Below the pieces are notes generated by a model. That model was not told the origin of the DNA. It was given only the letters and a program-made list of their open reading frames with translations, and did not search any database. Of a stretch of DNA of 64,000 nucleotides, positions 10,582-21,606 are shown piece by piece. The stretch is taken from assembly GCA_019973155.2 (NCBI GenBank), contig BPQB01000074.1, positions 107,948 through 171,947 of the forward strand, written 5' to 3'. The position numbers were made by a program, and so were the translations under genes. The first letter of the stretch is position 1. The number at the start of each line of letters is the position of its first letter. The stretch is from Phanerochaete sordida. Taxonomy: Eukaryota; Basidiomycota; Agaricomycetes; Polyporales; Phanerochaetaceae.

Positions 10582-12423
10582 GCACGCTGCGCCCCTCTCC
10601 GCGCGTTCGTTCTCGCGTCCCGTTTCCTAGTACCTGCGCCAGCGCCTGTATGATTCGCACATACGCACGACATCGATAGTCTCGGCCTGTTTCATCCCAC
10701 GCTGCGTACCAACCCACAGAACGAGCAGCGCACCTACCGTATACGTCCGAGCTAGTCACGCGTCCGGAAGCGCATGCCCCGCCGAGCACGGAAACCCTAT
10801 CCGCACACACGCATATATACTCGCGCCCGAGCGAGCGTCGCGCCCGCGCCTGCGTCTGTGTCCCGCGTCAGCACGCCATATCTGGGTTCTGCGTTTGTGC
10901 CACGGAACTCCGCAGACCGCCGCGCCGCCTGTACGCTGCTGTCTTCCTACTGCCCACGCCGCCTTGCAAGCCGCTGGACGGCGGCAGCGTACATGTGGCG
11001 GCGGCGCGACGCCGCGCATCTGTAGGAGGCTGGGGATCGTGCGGCGGACTGCTGGCTCTGCTGGAGCCACATGGCGTCGTCGCGCGCGGATCGGTTGGGT
11101 CGCGCGCCGGCGCAGTGTGGGCGCAGAGATGCGTGGGCGCGGTGTGCGACGGTCGGATAGCATTGTGGCGCATAGCATGTACGCATACATGCGCAGTAGC
11201 AGCGGCCGCGTACGTGCACGTCGCACGCGCGTGTCGTGCCGTGGCTGCGCCTGGCCCCCGCGAGGGCGAGCGGCCAGCACGTGGGGTCGTGCGCGTGGTG
11301 GATAAAGGGGCGGTATATATATGCTGTCAGTGGTCGTCGAAGATGGCGGAGTGTGTCTCCGCGGCCGCGCCAATGAGCGCGGCCGCGGCCGCGGAGGGTG
11401 TGTTAAACATGGATAAACACGGCGACGAAGCGCATCGGCGAGTTCGGAGCGAGGTCCGGACGTTTCAGGAACGCGGAGACGTTGCTGGGGGAGCAGGAAA
11501 GCGTCCAGCGCGGGGCTTATACTCTCCGGAAGAGCCGCTCTGAAGACGCGCGCTCGTGCGTCCGATTCCACAGCCAGTAGAGATGTTACTGCCGCGTAGA
11601 GCGCGCTGTACAGCAGATAGCGACAGGAGTCGCACATCCCGGCTGCCCAGGGCCAGATGCAATATTAATAGGCTGGGATGACGACCATGAGCGACGTCGG
11701 GGGCCATACAGTCGTATCCGCCTCAGCGCCTTGCAGCTGTTTTCACCGTCCGACGTGGGTCGTACAGAGCTTTGCTAGGCCCTCGATGGACAAACCGCAC
11801 GCCTGGCTGTTTCAAGCTCCGACGGCTTCGTGGCGCAAGTAAGCGCTCAGCGAGCGTGGCGAGGCACCCACCACGAGCGAAGCTTCAAGATTTGAGCCTC
11901 GAGTCATGCGCAGATTTACCTCAAAGCACGAGCACTGCTCCGCGCATTTAGCGCAAATTCTAGCCCGCATGCTCCGAGGTCCCAGCTTACGGAGCCACCC
12001 TTCCGCTCAGTGCGGCGATTCAAGTCGGCCGACGGTGGAGCCCGGTTTTCGAGCCGCATTTGCGCCTTTTGGCTATCGAATTTCTCCTTTCCCCACCTTG
12101 GAAACCGGAAACCGGGATTAAGCATCGCGTGAGATATGGAGATTACTTCACGCAATATATAAGAGGCGAGGTAGCCCCAAGCTTAAGGAGCGTAACTTAC
12201 GGCATACTATGCTGGGCAAGAAGACGCGTGGCGGCCGCCGCGCGCGCACGCTCGGCTGAGAGCGGAGTCCAGCCCAGCGTTCTCCTCGGTCCTTAGTATC
12301 CGTAATCGGATGACACAGGTGCACATATAATCATCATTCGGACACTGGTCGCAGGAAGGAAGCATCCACAGCACACATCGCATTTGCTCCCAAGTCCCTC
12401 GCATTTCGCACGCCGCCCGCACC
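10582..12423. other. Intergenic, no gene recognised
   Basis: Contains a GC-rich palindromic stretch with repeated GCGGCC units (about 11358-11396) and a TATATATA at about 11322, but no gene that can be supported. The long minus-strand frame 10756-11637 is arginine/proline-rich and typical of a chance frame in GC-rich DNA. Confidence 0.4.
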
Positions 12424-13203
12424 TCACCCGCAGAACGTAATGACCAGGTTGACCTAGACCAACACAACGTCAGCACCCAATTACCGCACCGAACGGACCC
12501 GCGCACGTCGTTGCCGTTGCAGATGCACAGCTCCTTGTTGCCTGCAGCGCAGTCAGCGGCAGCACCCCTCCAAAACAGAAGACGCACGCGACGTTGATCG
12601 TCGGCGAGTTGATGCTGGCACCGGCGGCACGGCAGTCAGCGGGGTGTGTGGAGAAGGAGGGAGGACGCGCACCCGCCCGAGACGACGTCGATGCTGCTCG
12701 ACGGGTTCTGCAGGTTCATCTCGACGACGTTGCACCCGCTGCCGTTCGCGCCGCAGCTCCCTGCGCGCGTGTCAGCGCTCCCCCTCCCACTTCTCCCACA
12801 AATGTCACTCACCGGTCTGCAGGTACCTGCGTGCGCATCAGAGCGCAGCGGGGAGGGGAATGTCAGACGGCGCGCGGGGGAAGGAGGAGAGGGGCGCACA
12901 CAATGGCGCGCAGAAGCGGCCCGCTGGACGTGTAGTCGTGGCCCGACGAGAGCGTCGCGCCGCTCGACGACTTGAGGATCGCCTGCGCGTCTCGTCAGCC
13001 CACTGTGCCCCTCACATCCTCCGAAATGATACGCACGGTACCGCCGCCGCATCTGCGCGTGGGTCGGCATGTGAGCGGTGGTGCGAAGGAGAAGGAGGGG
13101 TGGCGACGCACTTGTCTACGAAGTGGATGTGGTGCGACTCGGCGCGCGCGCCGGAGAGCGCGGCGCACGCGAGGGCGAGGGCGAGGCGCGACTTGGCGAA
13201 CAT
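12424..13203 (-). CDS. Secreted cysteine-rich 'glycopeptide' protein, copy 2 (divergent, shortened)
   Basis: The ATG at 13203 opens a signal peptide (MFAKSRLALALACAALSGARA) followed by ESHHIHFVDK. A 16-nt microexon encodes CGGGT. The next exon has LKSSSGATLSSGHDYTSSGP, followed by LQTG and CGANGSGC. The gene ends VNLVITFCG with TGA at 12424-12426. The family exon encoding HxFSVxSGFGYxxGCDGAGADC is not present. Its place is taken by a short stretch around INSPTINVA and a different cysteine pair (ELCICNGND), so this copy has fewer conserved cysteines and an altered disulfide plan. Either a diverged functional member or one on the way to decay; the splice choices in the middle are uncertain. Confidence 0.7.
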
Positions 13204-13836
13204 GCTGTTGTAGAGCTGCAAGTGTCAGTGGTCGACGCGTCGGCTGCTACAGACGAGTCTGAAGACTCCCCACTGTGCCCGCGAGAATGATATCCCTCGC
13301 TGTGGGTCGCGCGCAGCCCACGCCACCCCTGCGTATGCCCCGCACACCCAACGCCTTGCGCGCAACGGAGCGTTGCGGCACGGCGCGCGGCATCGCTCGC
13401 CCGCGCGATTCTGGCGCAGCAGCAGCCCCGCCGGGCTTTGCACGCCCGCATTACCCCTCTCGCCGAAAACGACAGCGAAAGGAGAGTCCAGGGTCGGCCT
13501 CCTGGGCGGAAATTAACGCAATATGATGCCGGGGCACAGCGCACAGCGCGGCGAGAGTAATGTGATGATCGTCGGTGGCGAGCCAAGCCCGGCTGCCCGT
13601 CAAGCGCCGGGGCGCGTGCGGGGGCCCCGCGGCGGGGAGGCGTGCTTGGTTGTGTGGGGTAGATTCTAGAGCTGGTCGGGCGAACGTGGGCCGTGTGTGT
13701 CGGTGCGTCGGGCTGCGCGCGTGCGGTTGTGCAGGCATATCGAACATCCATTCGTCCAGCAAGCCGGAGCCGTACACCCCGAGGCTACACTACCGTACCA
13801 CATTCCATCCTGAGCTTCAACGCCTCGTCTTGGCCT
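13204..13836. other. Intergenic, no gene recognised
   Basis: Spacer between two minus-strand secreted-protein genes. It holds no recognisable coding region. Confidence 0.4.
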
Positions 13837-14759
13837 TCAGTCGCAGAATGTGATCGCGAGGTTGACCTGCCCGACCAAAAAATCAGACACCACGGCCCGC
13901 GCCGCGCACGGAAGCACGCACGTTGTCGACTTGGCACGCGACCTGCACGCCCGTGTCGCCCGGCTGGCGGAACGCCGTCGGGCAGTTCGCGTTCGTGCCT
14001 GCACGCCCCGTGCACCAATCAGCTGGCCATCCCTTGACAGTGGCAGGAGCACGTACAGTCCGCGCCGGCGCCGTCGCACCCGTTGTAGTAGCCGAAGCCA
14101 GACGTGACCGAGAACGCGTGGCTGCGGAGGCGTTGTTAGCGAAGCGCACAGGCTGGAGGATGCGGAAAGCAAGGGGGGAATGAGGTAGGATGGGGAAGGG
14201 ATGGCGTACGGAGGAATGAGCGAGATGTCGGTGCTCGAGCCGCTGCCCGGGCTGGTCGGATTCTTGAGCGTCGTCTCGATGAGCGTGCAGCCCTCGCCGT
14301 TATCGCCGCACGAGCCTGCGCAAATCAGAGTGCATGAGTGCACATCGTTGAAGGGAACAGATATCACGAACCGGTCTGCAGGAAGCTGTGCGCGGTCAGC
14401 GAGGTCAGAGAGAGAGGTCAGCGAGGGAGAGCAACGGCGGCGGGAGGCGCACGCACGCGATGGCTGAGATGAGCGGGCCGTTGCTCGTGTAGTCGCCGCC
14501 GGTCGAGAGCGTCGCGCCGCCGGCCTTGAGCAGAGGCTGCGGGAACCGTGAGCCAGCGTCCACCACCGTCCTGGGCCCGACTTACCGTGCCGCGGCCACA
14601 GCTGTGCGAGGCGAGGAGAGCAGTCAGTATGAGGACGAGGGCAGCGGCGGGCGAGAGGAGGACGCACTTGTTCACGAAGTGCACGGTGTGCGACTCGGCG
14701 CGCGCGCCGGCGAAGACGGCGGACGCGAGCGCGGCGGTGGCGATGGCGGTGAAGAGCAT
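13837..14759 (-). CDS. Secreted cysteine-rich 'glycopeptide' protein, copy 3
   Basis: The ATG at 14759 starts a signal peptide (MLFTAIATAALASAVFAGARA), then ESHTVHFVN. The 16-nt microexon encodes CGRGT. Later exons give LKAGGATLSTGGDYTSNGP, a 14-nt exon for FLQTG, CGDNGEGCTLIETTLKNP, SSTDISLIPP, HAFSVTSGFGYYNGCDGAG, then NCPTAFRQPGDTGVQVAC, and end NLAITFCD with the stop at 13837-13839. All eight family cysteines are present. It is the same orientation as copy 2, with copy 2 downstream. A TTTATA at 14838-14843 (minus-strand TATA) lies about 80 bp upstream of the ATG. Confidence 0.87.
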
Positions 14760-16024
14760 GTTGCTGGTAGTTGCTTGTGAGGCTGGTGAAGTATCGAAAG
14801 AACTTGGTGGTGCATTTGCCCATGGGCCTCTACAGCTTTTATACCTCTCGCGACGAGGCGCAGAGGCGCAGAGCAGCCTGCGCAGATGCACGCCGCCGTC
14901 CGAGGCTCGCACGTCCGCAGGCCACTGCAACGCTCGACGCGCGTGGTCCCGCTGGTCGCGCCTCGCCATTCGAAATTCGAGGCATTGACCAGCAGGGCGT
15001 CGGGCCCTGTGGCGCCTGTCGTCGCACTCGAGCTCGCGGAGGCGTCTGCGAGTCCGGACGACGCCCCGTGGGGGACGCTGCAGGGCCGCCGCGGGGAAAT
15101 GCTAATCGTGATGCGCGCCGTGCGGGTGCGCGCCGCGTGCGCAATGTTTGGCGACGCCGCCATGAAGGCGAATGATGGCGGAGTCTGCGGCTGCATTGCG
15201 TGCGGGCCCTGCGATGGAGGAGCGACACAGGTCGTGCGCGATCCTCGCGATCGACGTTGGAACAGAGGAGGAGGAGGCACGTCGCGTCTGCCACCTCAGG
15301 AATGTCAGTCTACCGCCGAGCAAAGGACTCTGTCGCTCACCCCTAGTCTGTTGTTAGAATGTGATGTCTTGGCAGACATGCCGTAAGATCCTCAAGCTTT
15401 TGCTATTAGGAAGCCATCGAGCAGACGCCATCAAGCAGCCTCGTCAGCAAGAACGCTATCACGGCGCGACAGCCTCTGCGTCCCATGCGATGCATGGGTG
15501 TCTGGGCCCTCCATACCGGTACCGCCCAGTTGACCGCAGCGAGCGCGCCGCTGGTCTGAACGCGAGGCTCTCGCGGAGTAGCAGCCACGGGCGGCAGAGG
15601 CTCGAGTCAACCTGGCAGACGCCCTCTGCCAGCGTGGAGCCGACCCGCCGCGCCGACAGGCTCGGATCGCAGGCGTAATTACCGGGACGTTTCTAGCCCG
15701 GCCTTCTGTAGGATGCTGACGTTGGAGACGAGCAGGGCGTGCATATCGCACGCGGAGCTGCGGTTGTTAGCTAGCGGGAAATATTCAGTTTGTGCCGCTC
15801 TCGAGCGCTGTGTTAAAGTCACTGTCGCCTGCACTGTCGCATACCACTCAGCGGTCTGCACAATAGGGATGGGTATCGCAGAGGGAAGAGAGCCTCGGCT
15901 ATAGCGAAGCTGGGACATTTATCCGATATGTCCATAAATGGACGGTAGCGCTCATAAATAATCGACCCCGAATTCCCGAGATGCTCGCGCTCCGTCCTGC
16001 TCGTCCTTCGTCCTGTCGCACGCC
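14760..16024. other. Intergenic, no gene recognised
   Basis: Promoter of copy 3 at its left end (TATA at 14838-14843). The remaining part shows nothing recognisable. At its right end, TCATAAATAATC around 15952 could serve as a promoter for the RNA14 fragment. Confidence 0.4.
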
Positions 16025-16403
16025 ATGTCCCAAAAATCTCAGGCGAACACTTCATCTTCGCAGACTCAGTCCTCGGAGTATGAAGTTCTGCAGGCGGAAG
16101 TGCGCGAAAACCCGCGCGATGTCGACGCGTGGCTGAAGCTAGTCGACGTCGCGAAAGAGAGCAAGGACTTCGAGAGGATCAACCAGACGTACGAGGCGTT
16201 GCTCGAGGCGTTTCAGAACAGTGTCAGCACCGTGCTCTGGCTCCTATGAGCTTCGCTTGACTGAAGTTGCCGTGAAGTCCTCTGCGCAGATCCCGTACAT
16301 CAGGCATATTCTCCAGTCGAGCTCCCCGACGAGGTCAAGAGAGCGAGCTGGAAGCGTGGAACCGGGTGAGCGGAAAAATATAAATGATTTGCAGGACATA
16401 TAA
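16025..16403 (+). pseudogene. Truncated 5' fragment of an RNA14 (CstF-77-like) gene
   Basis: The ATG at 16025 begins a frame whose residues 18-66 (SEYEVLQAEV...NPRDVDAWLKLVD...TYEALLEAFQNS) match the N-terminal Suf/HAT-repeat start of RNA14, the cleavage-factor IA subunit for mRNA 3'-end processing. A 55-bp GT-AG intron (16223-16277) restores continuity to SSAQIPYIRHIL, again RNA14-like. After that the similarity fades and the frame stops at 16403. RNA14 is normally about 700-900 residues, so only about 100 residues remain and most HAT repeats are missing. It is probably a partial duplication. Whether it is transcribed cannot be told. Confidence 0.7.
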
Positions 16404-16693
16404 TGGTATACAGAGCAGGTCGTGAGATGGCTCCATGTCTGATCCAATGCCAATGATCATTGATGAATCGACCCCCCAGTTCGGCCCCAAAAGGCTGTCG
16501 GACAACCAGAAGCTCGAATCATAGATTGGGTAGCTGGAACAGAGAATTTATTGCATGTTGAAACTGAAAGGTAGGAAATTTCACTTGAGCTAAGAATAGA
16601 GACGGATGAGTCGCGCAATCATAGGCATCAAATATCGTAATGTGCCATCCCGCCTGTAAGACGCACTCAAGTCTACCCTCACCGTCTTCCGAA
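16404..16693. other. Spacer, no gene recognised
   Basis: AT-richer than its surroundings; nothing recognisable. Confidence 0.35.
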
Positions 16694-17568
16694 TTAGTCA
16701 CAGAAGGTGATAACCAGATCTACCTGAAAGAAGACGCAGTCAGATCCCGAGCAGCGCCGCAGTGGCACTAGAATTGCTCACGTTGGCCCCCTGGCAAGCG
16801 ACCTGTACGTCCGTATCGTTAGGATAATGGAACGCCGTCTTGCACTTCTCGCTTTTACCTGCGCATCTCCGTCAGCTGCGCCCGCCCTGCTACAGAGAAT
16901 TGCACTCACAGTCTGCACCCAGGTGGTCGCACCCGGCGCCGATGTACCCGAAGCCGGAAGTCACGGAGAACTTGTGGCTAGAAGGCCAATGATCAGGAAA
17001 AGTGGGTAAAAACGCATGAAGAAAGTGGGCGTACGGCGGGATGAGCGAGATGTCGGTGCTCGAGCCCGAGCCGGGCTCGCCCTTCGTCGGGTTCTTGAGC
17101 GTCGTCTCGATGAGCGTGCAGCTCTCGCCGTTGTCGCCGCAGTGTCCTGCGCGACACACCCTAAGTGAGCGGCCGTCCCCAGCAGCATTAGCCTGAGCGC
17201 ACCGGTCTGCAGGTAGCTGAAGCACGGTCAGCACGTTCAAAGCGCGAGGGGCAGGGAAGGCTTACGCGATGGCTGAGATGAGCCGGCCATGGATGGTGTA
17301 ATCTTTGCCCTTCGAGAGCGTCTTGCCGTCGGCCTTGAGCAGGGGCTGCGGAGCTGTGTGAGCGCGCTGTCATCGATGTTCGGGGGCAGCAGACTCACGG
17401 TGCCGTGGCCGCACCTGCACACAGCGGAGGGGTACGATGAGTGCATAGGGACACGACGGAGTGAAGGGCGTACTTGTTTACGAAGGATACGGTGTGCTTC
17501 TCCGCGGCCATGCCCGCAAGCGCGGCGAAGATGGCGACGGTGTCGGTGATGATGTTGGAGACGAGCAT
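16694..17568 (-). CDS. Secreted cysteine-rich 'glycopeptide' protein, copy 4
   Basis: The ATG at 17568 opens MLVSNIITDTVAIFAALAGM and AAEKHTVSFVNK, a signal peptide followed by the family start. A 16-nt microexon encodes CGHGT. Later exons carry LLKADGKTLSKGKDYTIHGR, a 14-nt exon for YLQTG, CGDNGESCTLIETTLKNP, an extended KGEPGSGSSTDISLIPP, then HKFSVTSGFGYIGAGCDHLG with ADC. The gene ends VDLVITFCD with TAA at 16694-16696. The IGAGCDHLGADC segment replaces the usual NGCDGAGADC but keeps both cysteines. Same strand as copies 2 and 3. Confidence 0.85.
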
Positions 17569-18945
17569 GTTTCCTGGGGTGTAGATAGTAGATACGGCGG
17601 GAAGGGTCAGAGAACCTTGGCCAGTGCAGTCGCCGTACGCTATACTCGGCGACTTTAATACGCCTTGCTAGGGTTCAATAGTGGCATGGGCGCATGCGCT
17701 CGCACAGGTTGGTGCCCGCGTCATCAGATGAGACTAGGCACGGAGGGCAGCATCGCAGCGCTGGGTGGAGTACACGCCTGCTGTCGCCCACAGTATTCGG
17801 AATTCTAAATGGTTGCAAGCTGGACGTCAGCGCGCGCTGTCAGTCCATAGCAGTCACGCGCCGACTGTAATGCATACCTTGAGAGAACTCACCGTGCTCC
17901 CTCGATGTCGTCGGTGCCAGCCGAGCTTAGCGTTTGAGACGCCTCCTGGCCCATACGAATTCCTCTCCGCTCGAAGCAAGTGAACCTCAGTAATGCTCTC
18001 CGAATTTTTTTATCGCAACGTGCGTCGGTCTACCGCCATCCAGGAGGATGCCTTCATCGCGGCCCCGCTGACGATGCTGCGGTCAGCGCGCTGCTCTGGC
18101 GCGAGGCTGTTATGAGGCTCCCGCCATGATGCGTAAGCGTGCGAAGCTTGAGCTAGCCTAGCAGATGACTGCTACGAAGCCTGCGATGGAGGAGCGTGAA
18201 GCCTAACTGGCACGCCGACCAGGCTCGGAGCTCAGCCCACTCGTCTATGACGCATATCGAGGAGTCCTTGGCACGTTCGCAATCTCTGGGTGAAGGATCG
18301 TTGTGAGAGGTTCTCGCAGGCAAAAAGTATGAGAGACGTAAACCTTGTACCACGTCTCCGTAGAAGGCGTTGAACGTGGTAGGCGGTAGATATGAAGAAG
18401 CTTCACAATGGCTCGGATTAGAGGCGCGACAATCGGAGTGCTAAGCGGGGTATATATCTGCCGCGAGTTTGGGAGCGGAGTCTGGCGGGGACTCAAGCTG
18501 GGAGAAATGCGAGAGCGAGACTGGTGCTCGCTCGCCTTTCAACTTGCGACATGCGCTGACAGTCCTTCACCTCTTGCAAAGATCTTGAAGCAAGTTCAAG
18601 TAAAGTGCTACGTCGTGCTATGACTCTATGGTATGCATGTAAACGATACGCTGAGTAACACGGCGCAGATACGTCAGCGCCAGCGCGACTTTCTCGCCAG
18701 CACTGCGCTTTCCTTTGCAGCATGCTTCTGGTGATTGTGTTCGCGACGTATGTGAGATTTGATTTCCTGCGTCATATGCTCACAAAAAGAGATCCGATGA
18801 GTCGGAAGGACTTCCAGAGAACAGTACAGAAGTCCGCCTTCTGCGCGAAGGTAGCATAAATGGTGCAGGGAGTAACAACGCGTACGACGGCCTCCCCCTG
18901 CCGACTGCCAGCGCAACCGAGTCCACATTTCCCCGCCGCGCGAGC
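17569..18945. other. Intergenic between divergent secreted-protein genes
   Basis: About 1.4 kb with no supported gene. A TATATATC motif lies at about 18451-18458 without a gene close behind it. CATAAATGG at about 18856 could be the TATA element of copy 5. Confidence 0.4.
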
Positions 18946-19852
18946 ATGGGTCCTGGAACAGTGCTTCCTATGCTGCTCTTTGCTTGCTCTGCCGCTGCGC
19001 AGACCAGCACCGAGCTCCACATGATCCAGTTCGTTAATAAGTAAGTGCGCCGTCTTTGCACTTGCGCCAGCATCATACTCAGACGCGTTGTCAGCTGCGG
19101 CTTCGGTACTGTGAGCATGGCACGCCTCTTGGTTACACCTTTCTCACAGACCGTCCAGCCCTTACTCAAGGCGTCGACTAACAACATCACAATCTCGATG
19201 GGCGAGGCGGTGACTATCTCTGGTCCGTTGGTGGATGCCGTTGCGTGAGCCCCGTACGATACTCTTGCAGAGATGATACTGAAGTGCCTCTTAGATTTCT
19301 GCAGACAGGTGCGATCTCGTCCTCAGGCCCAGGCTCTACACACTCGTGCTGACGCTCGTGCAGGGAGCTGCGGTGACGCCGGCGAGGGTTGCACCGCCGT
19401 CAGCATCACACTGCGCAACCCTACCTCTCCAGGGGACGGTTCTAGTGTGGTTATCTTAGAAGCTCCTCCGTACGCATTCTCCACAATGTCTCCTTCCTTC
19501 TCCTCGCTGATGTCGCATATCCAGCTACGCATTCTCTGTTGCGACCGGCTTCGGGTACGCGGCGCTTTTCTTTGCGCACAGTGTGCGCTGTGCTGACGCG
19601 TATGCAGTTACTTCAACGGCTGCGACGGCGCAGGGCAGGACTGTGCGTACGCGCGACTCGATGCTGGCCCCAGCGCTGATCTTCGCCCAGGCACATTTCC
19701 GGGCTGCCCCGACCCTGGCTGCCTTCCAGGACATTGCCCAGAGCCTACCGACTGTGAGGCCGACAATGTGAGTGGCCGTTGCACCCGATCTCTGCCACGT
19801 GCTCAACTGTGGGCGACGCTAGGTGAACCTCGCAGTGACGTTCTGCGACTGA
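18946..19852 (+). CDS. Secreted cysteine-rich 'glycopeptide' protein, copy 5 (extra cysteines)
   Basis: Starts at ATG 18946 with a short signal peptide (MGPGTVLPMLLFACSAAA), then LHMIQFVNK. The 16-nt microexon encodes CGFGT. Next come LLKASTNNITISMGEAVTIS, a 14-nt FLQTG exon, CGDAGEGCTAVSITLRNP, SVVILEAPP, YAFSVATGFG and YFNGCDGAGQDC. The penultimate exon is unlike the other copies: it encodes FPGCPDPGCLPGHCPEPTDC, adding several cysteines where the family has a single NCPTAF-type one. It ends VNLAVTFCD with TGA at 19850-19852. An additional intron separates SVATGFG from YFNGC. Probably a functional, diverged member with a different disulfide network. Confidence 0.82.
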
Positions 19853-20345
19853 ACGCACGGCGTGCCGAACTTGGGTCAGCGCAGAGGCGCGAAAGGCGTG
19901 GCGACTGCAGGCCCGCGCGCTGTCGTAATCTGTCCATTCCATAGGTGCGAACGCTCGACAGGCTAGGCCTATGCACACCTTCACTCCCATGCAAGTGTGC
20001 GCCCCACCCACGTGCCCCGGGCATGACACCACCGTCGCAGCAAAACATGATAACCGGGGACCGCCTCCCCTGCGCCATCACGGGCACGGCGCGCATTCGT
20101 TAGTATGTGTGACGCTCGCTAAGGACGCTGCAGCGCACGGCGCGCTCTGCGTCGTAGAAAGGGGCGCCGCGGGTCAGATATCGCGGAGCAATCTTGCGAC
20201 CGCGACGCGCCTGGGTCACTAGCCGAGGAATTCCAATACTCGTGCGCAGTGCTCGATGAGGGTATAAATGCGTGTCAGGGCCGCGGGTCAACATATTGAA
20301 GCTTGATTCGGTGTATTCGGCTGCTTCTCCTGACATACCAGAAAT
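19853..20345. promoter_or_regulatory. Spacer with TATA box for copy 6
   Basis: TATAAA at 20263-20268 lies about 80 bp before the ATG of copy 6. No gene is seen in the rest. Confidence 0.5.
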
Positions 20346-21204
20346 ATGCGCCCCTCCTTCGTTTTCGTCGGCGTCGCCGCTGCCATTGTCTGCGCCAACG
20401 CGCAGTGGACTGTTCAATTCAATAACAAGTGCGTCCTCTGAGAGTCCAGTCGTCGCATGTACTCATATTTGTACCGTCTCCTGCGTAGGTGCGGTCATGG
20501 CACTGTGAGTCTCTGCATCTTTTGAAAGAGCTCCGTATTAAATTGGTTCTGCAGCCGCTCCTCTTAGAAAATGGCAAGACGCTCTCCACCGGCGAACCGG
20601 TCAATGTCAGCAGCGGCGGCGTGACGACCTCCACTATTGCGTACGCGTCCTGCTTTCATGCATAGTATATGGCGCTGAGTTCTCCACAGATTTTTGCAAA
20701 CTGGTGCGCATCGCCTTCGCCCATGGCTGAAGACCTGCTGACATAGCACCTATGATAATATAGGCCACTGCGGCGACAACGGTGAGAATTGCACGGTCGT
20801 AGAGACGACAGAACACACAGCCGCGATCATCGGGCCGACCATCCTGAGCGACATCTCGGTCGCGCCTCCGTACGCTCTCCCCTCTCTTGACCATTAATCC
20901 TTCTGAACGATTCCCGTCCAGCCACAAATTCTCCGTCCCCGCCGGCTTCCAGTACGCTTCCTCAGCATTCAATGACGAGATCGCAGAGCTGACGAGAATA
21001 CGCAGGTACCACGGTGGCGGCCAGTTCTGCGATGGGCTGCACGCAGACTGCGCGTCCGCGAGCTGTCCTGCCGCTGAGGCCAACTGCCAGATCATAGAGC
21101 TCGATCCGCACCCGCCGGTGAGTGCCACGGTGCCGCCGCGGGGTTCGCATTGCTGACTTTGCAATTGGGGCCAGGTCACGCTGGAGATTACATTCTGCGG
21201 CTGA
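20346..21204 (+). CDS. Secreted cysteine-rich 'glycopeptide' protein, copy 6
   Basis: The ATG at 20346 begins MRPSFVFVGVAAAIVCANA, a signal peptide, then QWTVQFNNK. The 16-nt microexon encodes CGHGT. The following exon has LLLENGKTLSTGEPVNVSSG, then a 14-nt FLQTG exon, CGDNGENCTVVETTEHT, LSDISVAPP, HKFSVPAGFQ, an intron, YHGGGQFCDGLHADC, and an extended ASCPAAEANCQIIELDPHPP before VTLEITFCG with TGA at 21202-21204. All conserved cysteine positions are kept and one is added (ANC). It is among the most diverged copies in sequence, while its exon plan is the family one. Confidence 0.82.
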
Positions 21205-21484
21205 GGGCGCGCTCCGTGCGAGGGTGCCTGGGTACAGCGATGTCTGTAGATTCGGTGTATTGGGCAGTACCGAATCCTGCTATGTGCAGACAATTGCGTG
21301 CCTGGCTTTAGGTGCCATCTGTGACCGCAGCGGCAAGGAATCAGGGAATGGAGGTGCAGGCCGTAATGCATCAAGGGTGGGTCTAGTATTTGCGATCACA
21401 GGACGGCGCCCATAGAGTCACAGCTGGTCGCCATTTTAGCAATGCGGCGAACCGAGTCCGGTGAGCATCTCGAACATGCGTCCG

Positions 21485-21501
21485 TCCGATGTACCCTCGG
21501 A
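21485..21501. promoter_or_regulatory. Palindromic element TCCGATGTACCCTCGGA
   Basis: A near-perfect 17-bp palindrome 106-122 bp upstream of the ATG of copy 7. An equivalent site lies upstream of copy 8 at 22903-22919. The everted CCG-N9-CGG arrangement is compatible with a Zn2Cys6-type regulator; that reading is inference. Confidence 0.45.
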
Positions 21502-21557
21502 TGGCGGTCGCTCGGAGCGTCTGTTGTATGATTTCGGACGGAGCGCTTCCTCGACTG

Positions 21558-21563
21558 TATAAA
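21558..21563 (+). promoter_or_regulatory. TATA box of copy 7
   Basis: TATAAA lies 44-49 bp upstream of the ATG at 21607. Confidence 0.6.
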
Positions 21564-21606
21564 TCCCCCAGCGACAAGACAGCTAGTCCGTGGAGAAATC
21601 TGAGCG

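Larger units (their letters stand above)
21205..21606. other. Spacer upstream of copy 7
   Basis: The segment around 21345-21410 resembles the segment around 22765-22820 upstream of copy 8, showing that promoter DNA was duplicated with the genes. It holds the palindromic motif at 21485-21501 and a TATA box at 21558-21563. Confidence 0.6.

Noticed and set aside
11343..11543. Small alanine-rich frame behind a TATATATA motif
   Set aside because: The TATA-like sequence is only about 20 bp from the ATG, too close for a promoter, and the peptide is low-complexity from a GCGGCC repeat.
10756..11637. Long minus-strand open frame of 293 residues
   Set aside because: Arginine/proline-rich composition without motifs, mirrored by open frames on the other strand in very GC-rich DNA, so a chance frame is more likely.
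18440..18470. TATATATC as promoter of copy 5
   Set aside because: It lies about 490 bp before the ATG at 18946; a closer CATAAATGG near 18856 is more plausible.
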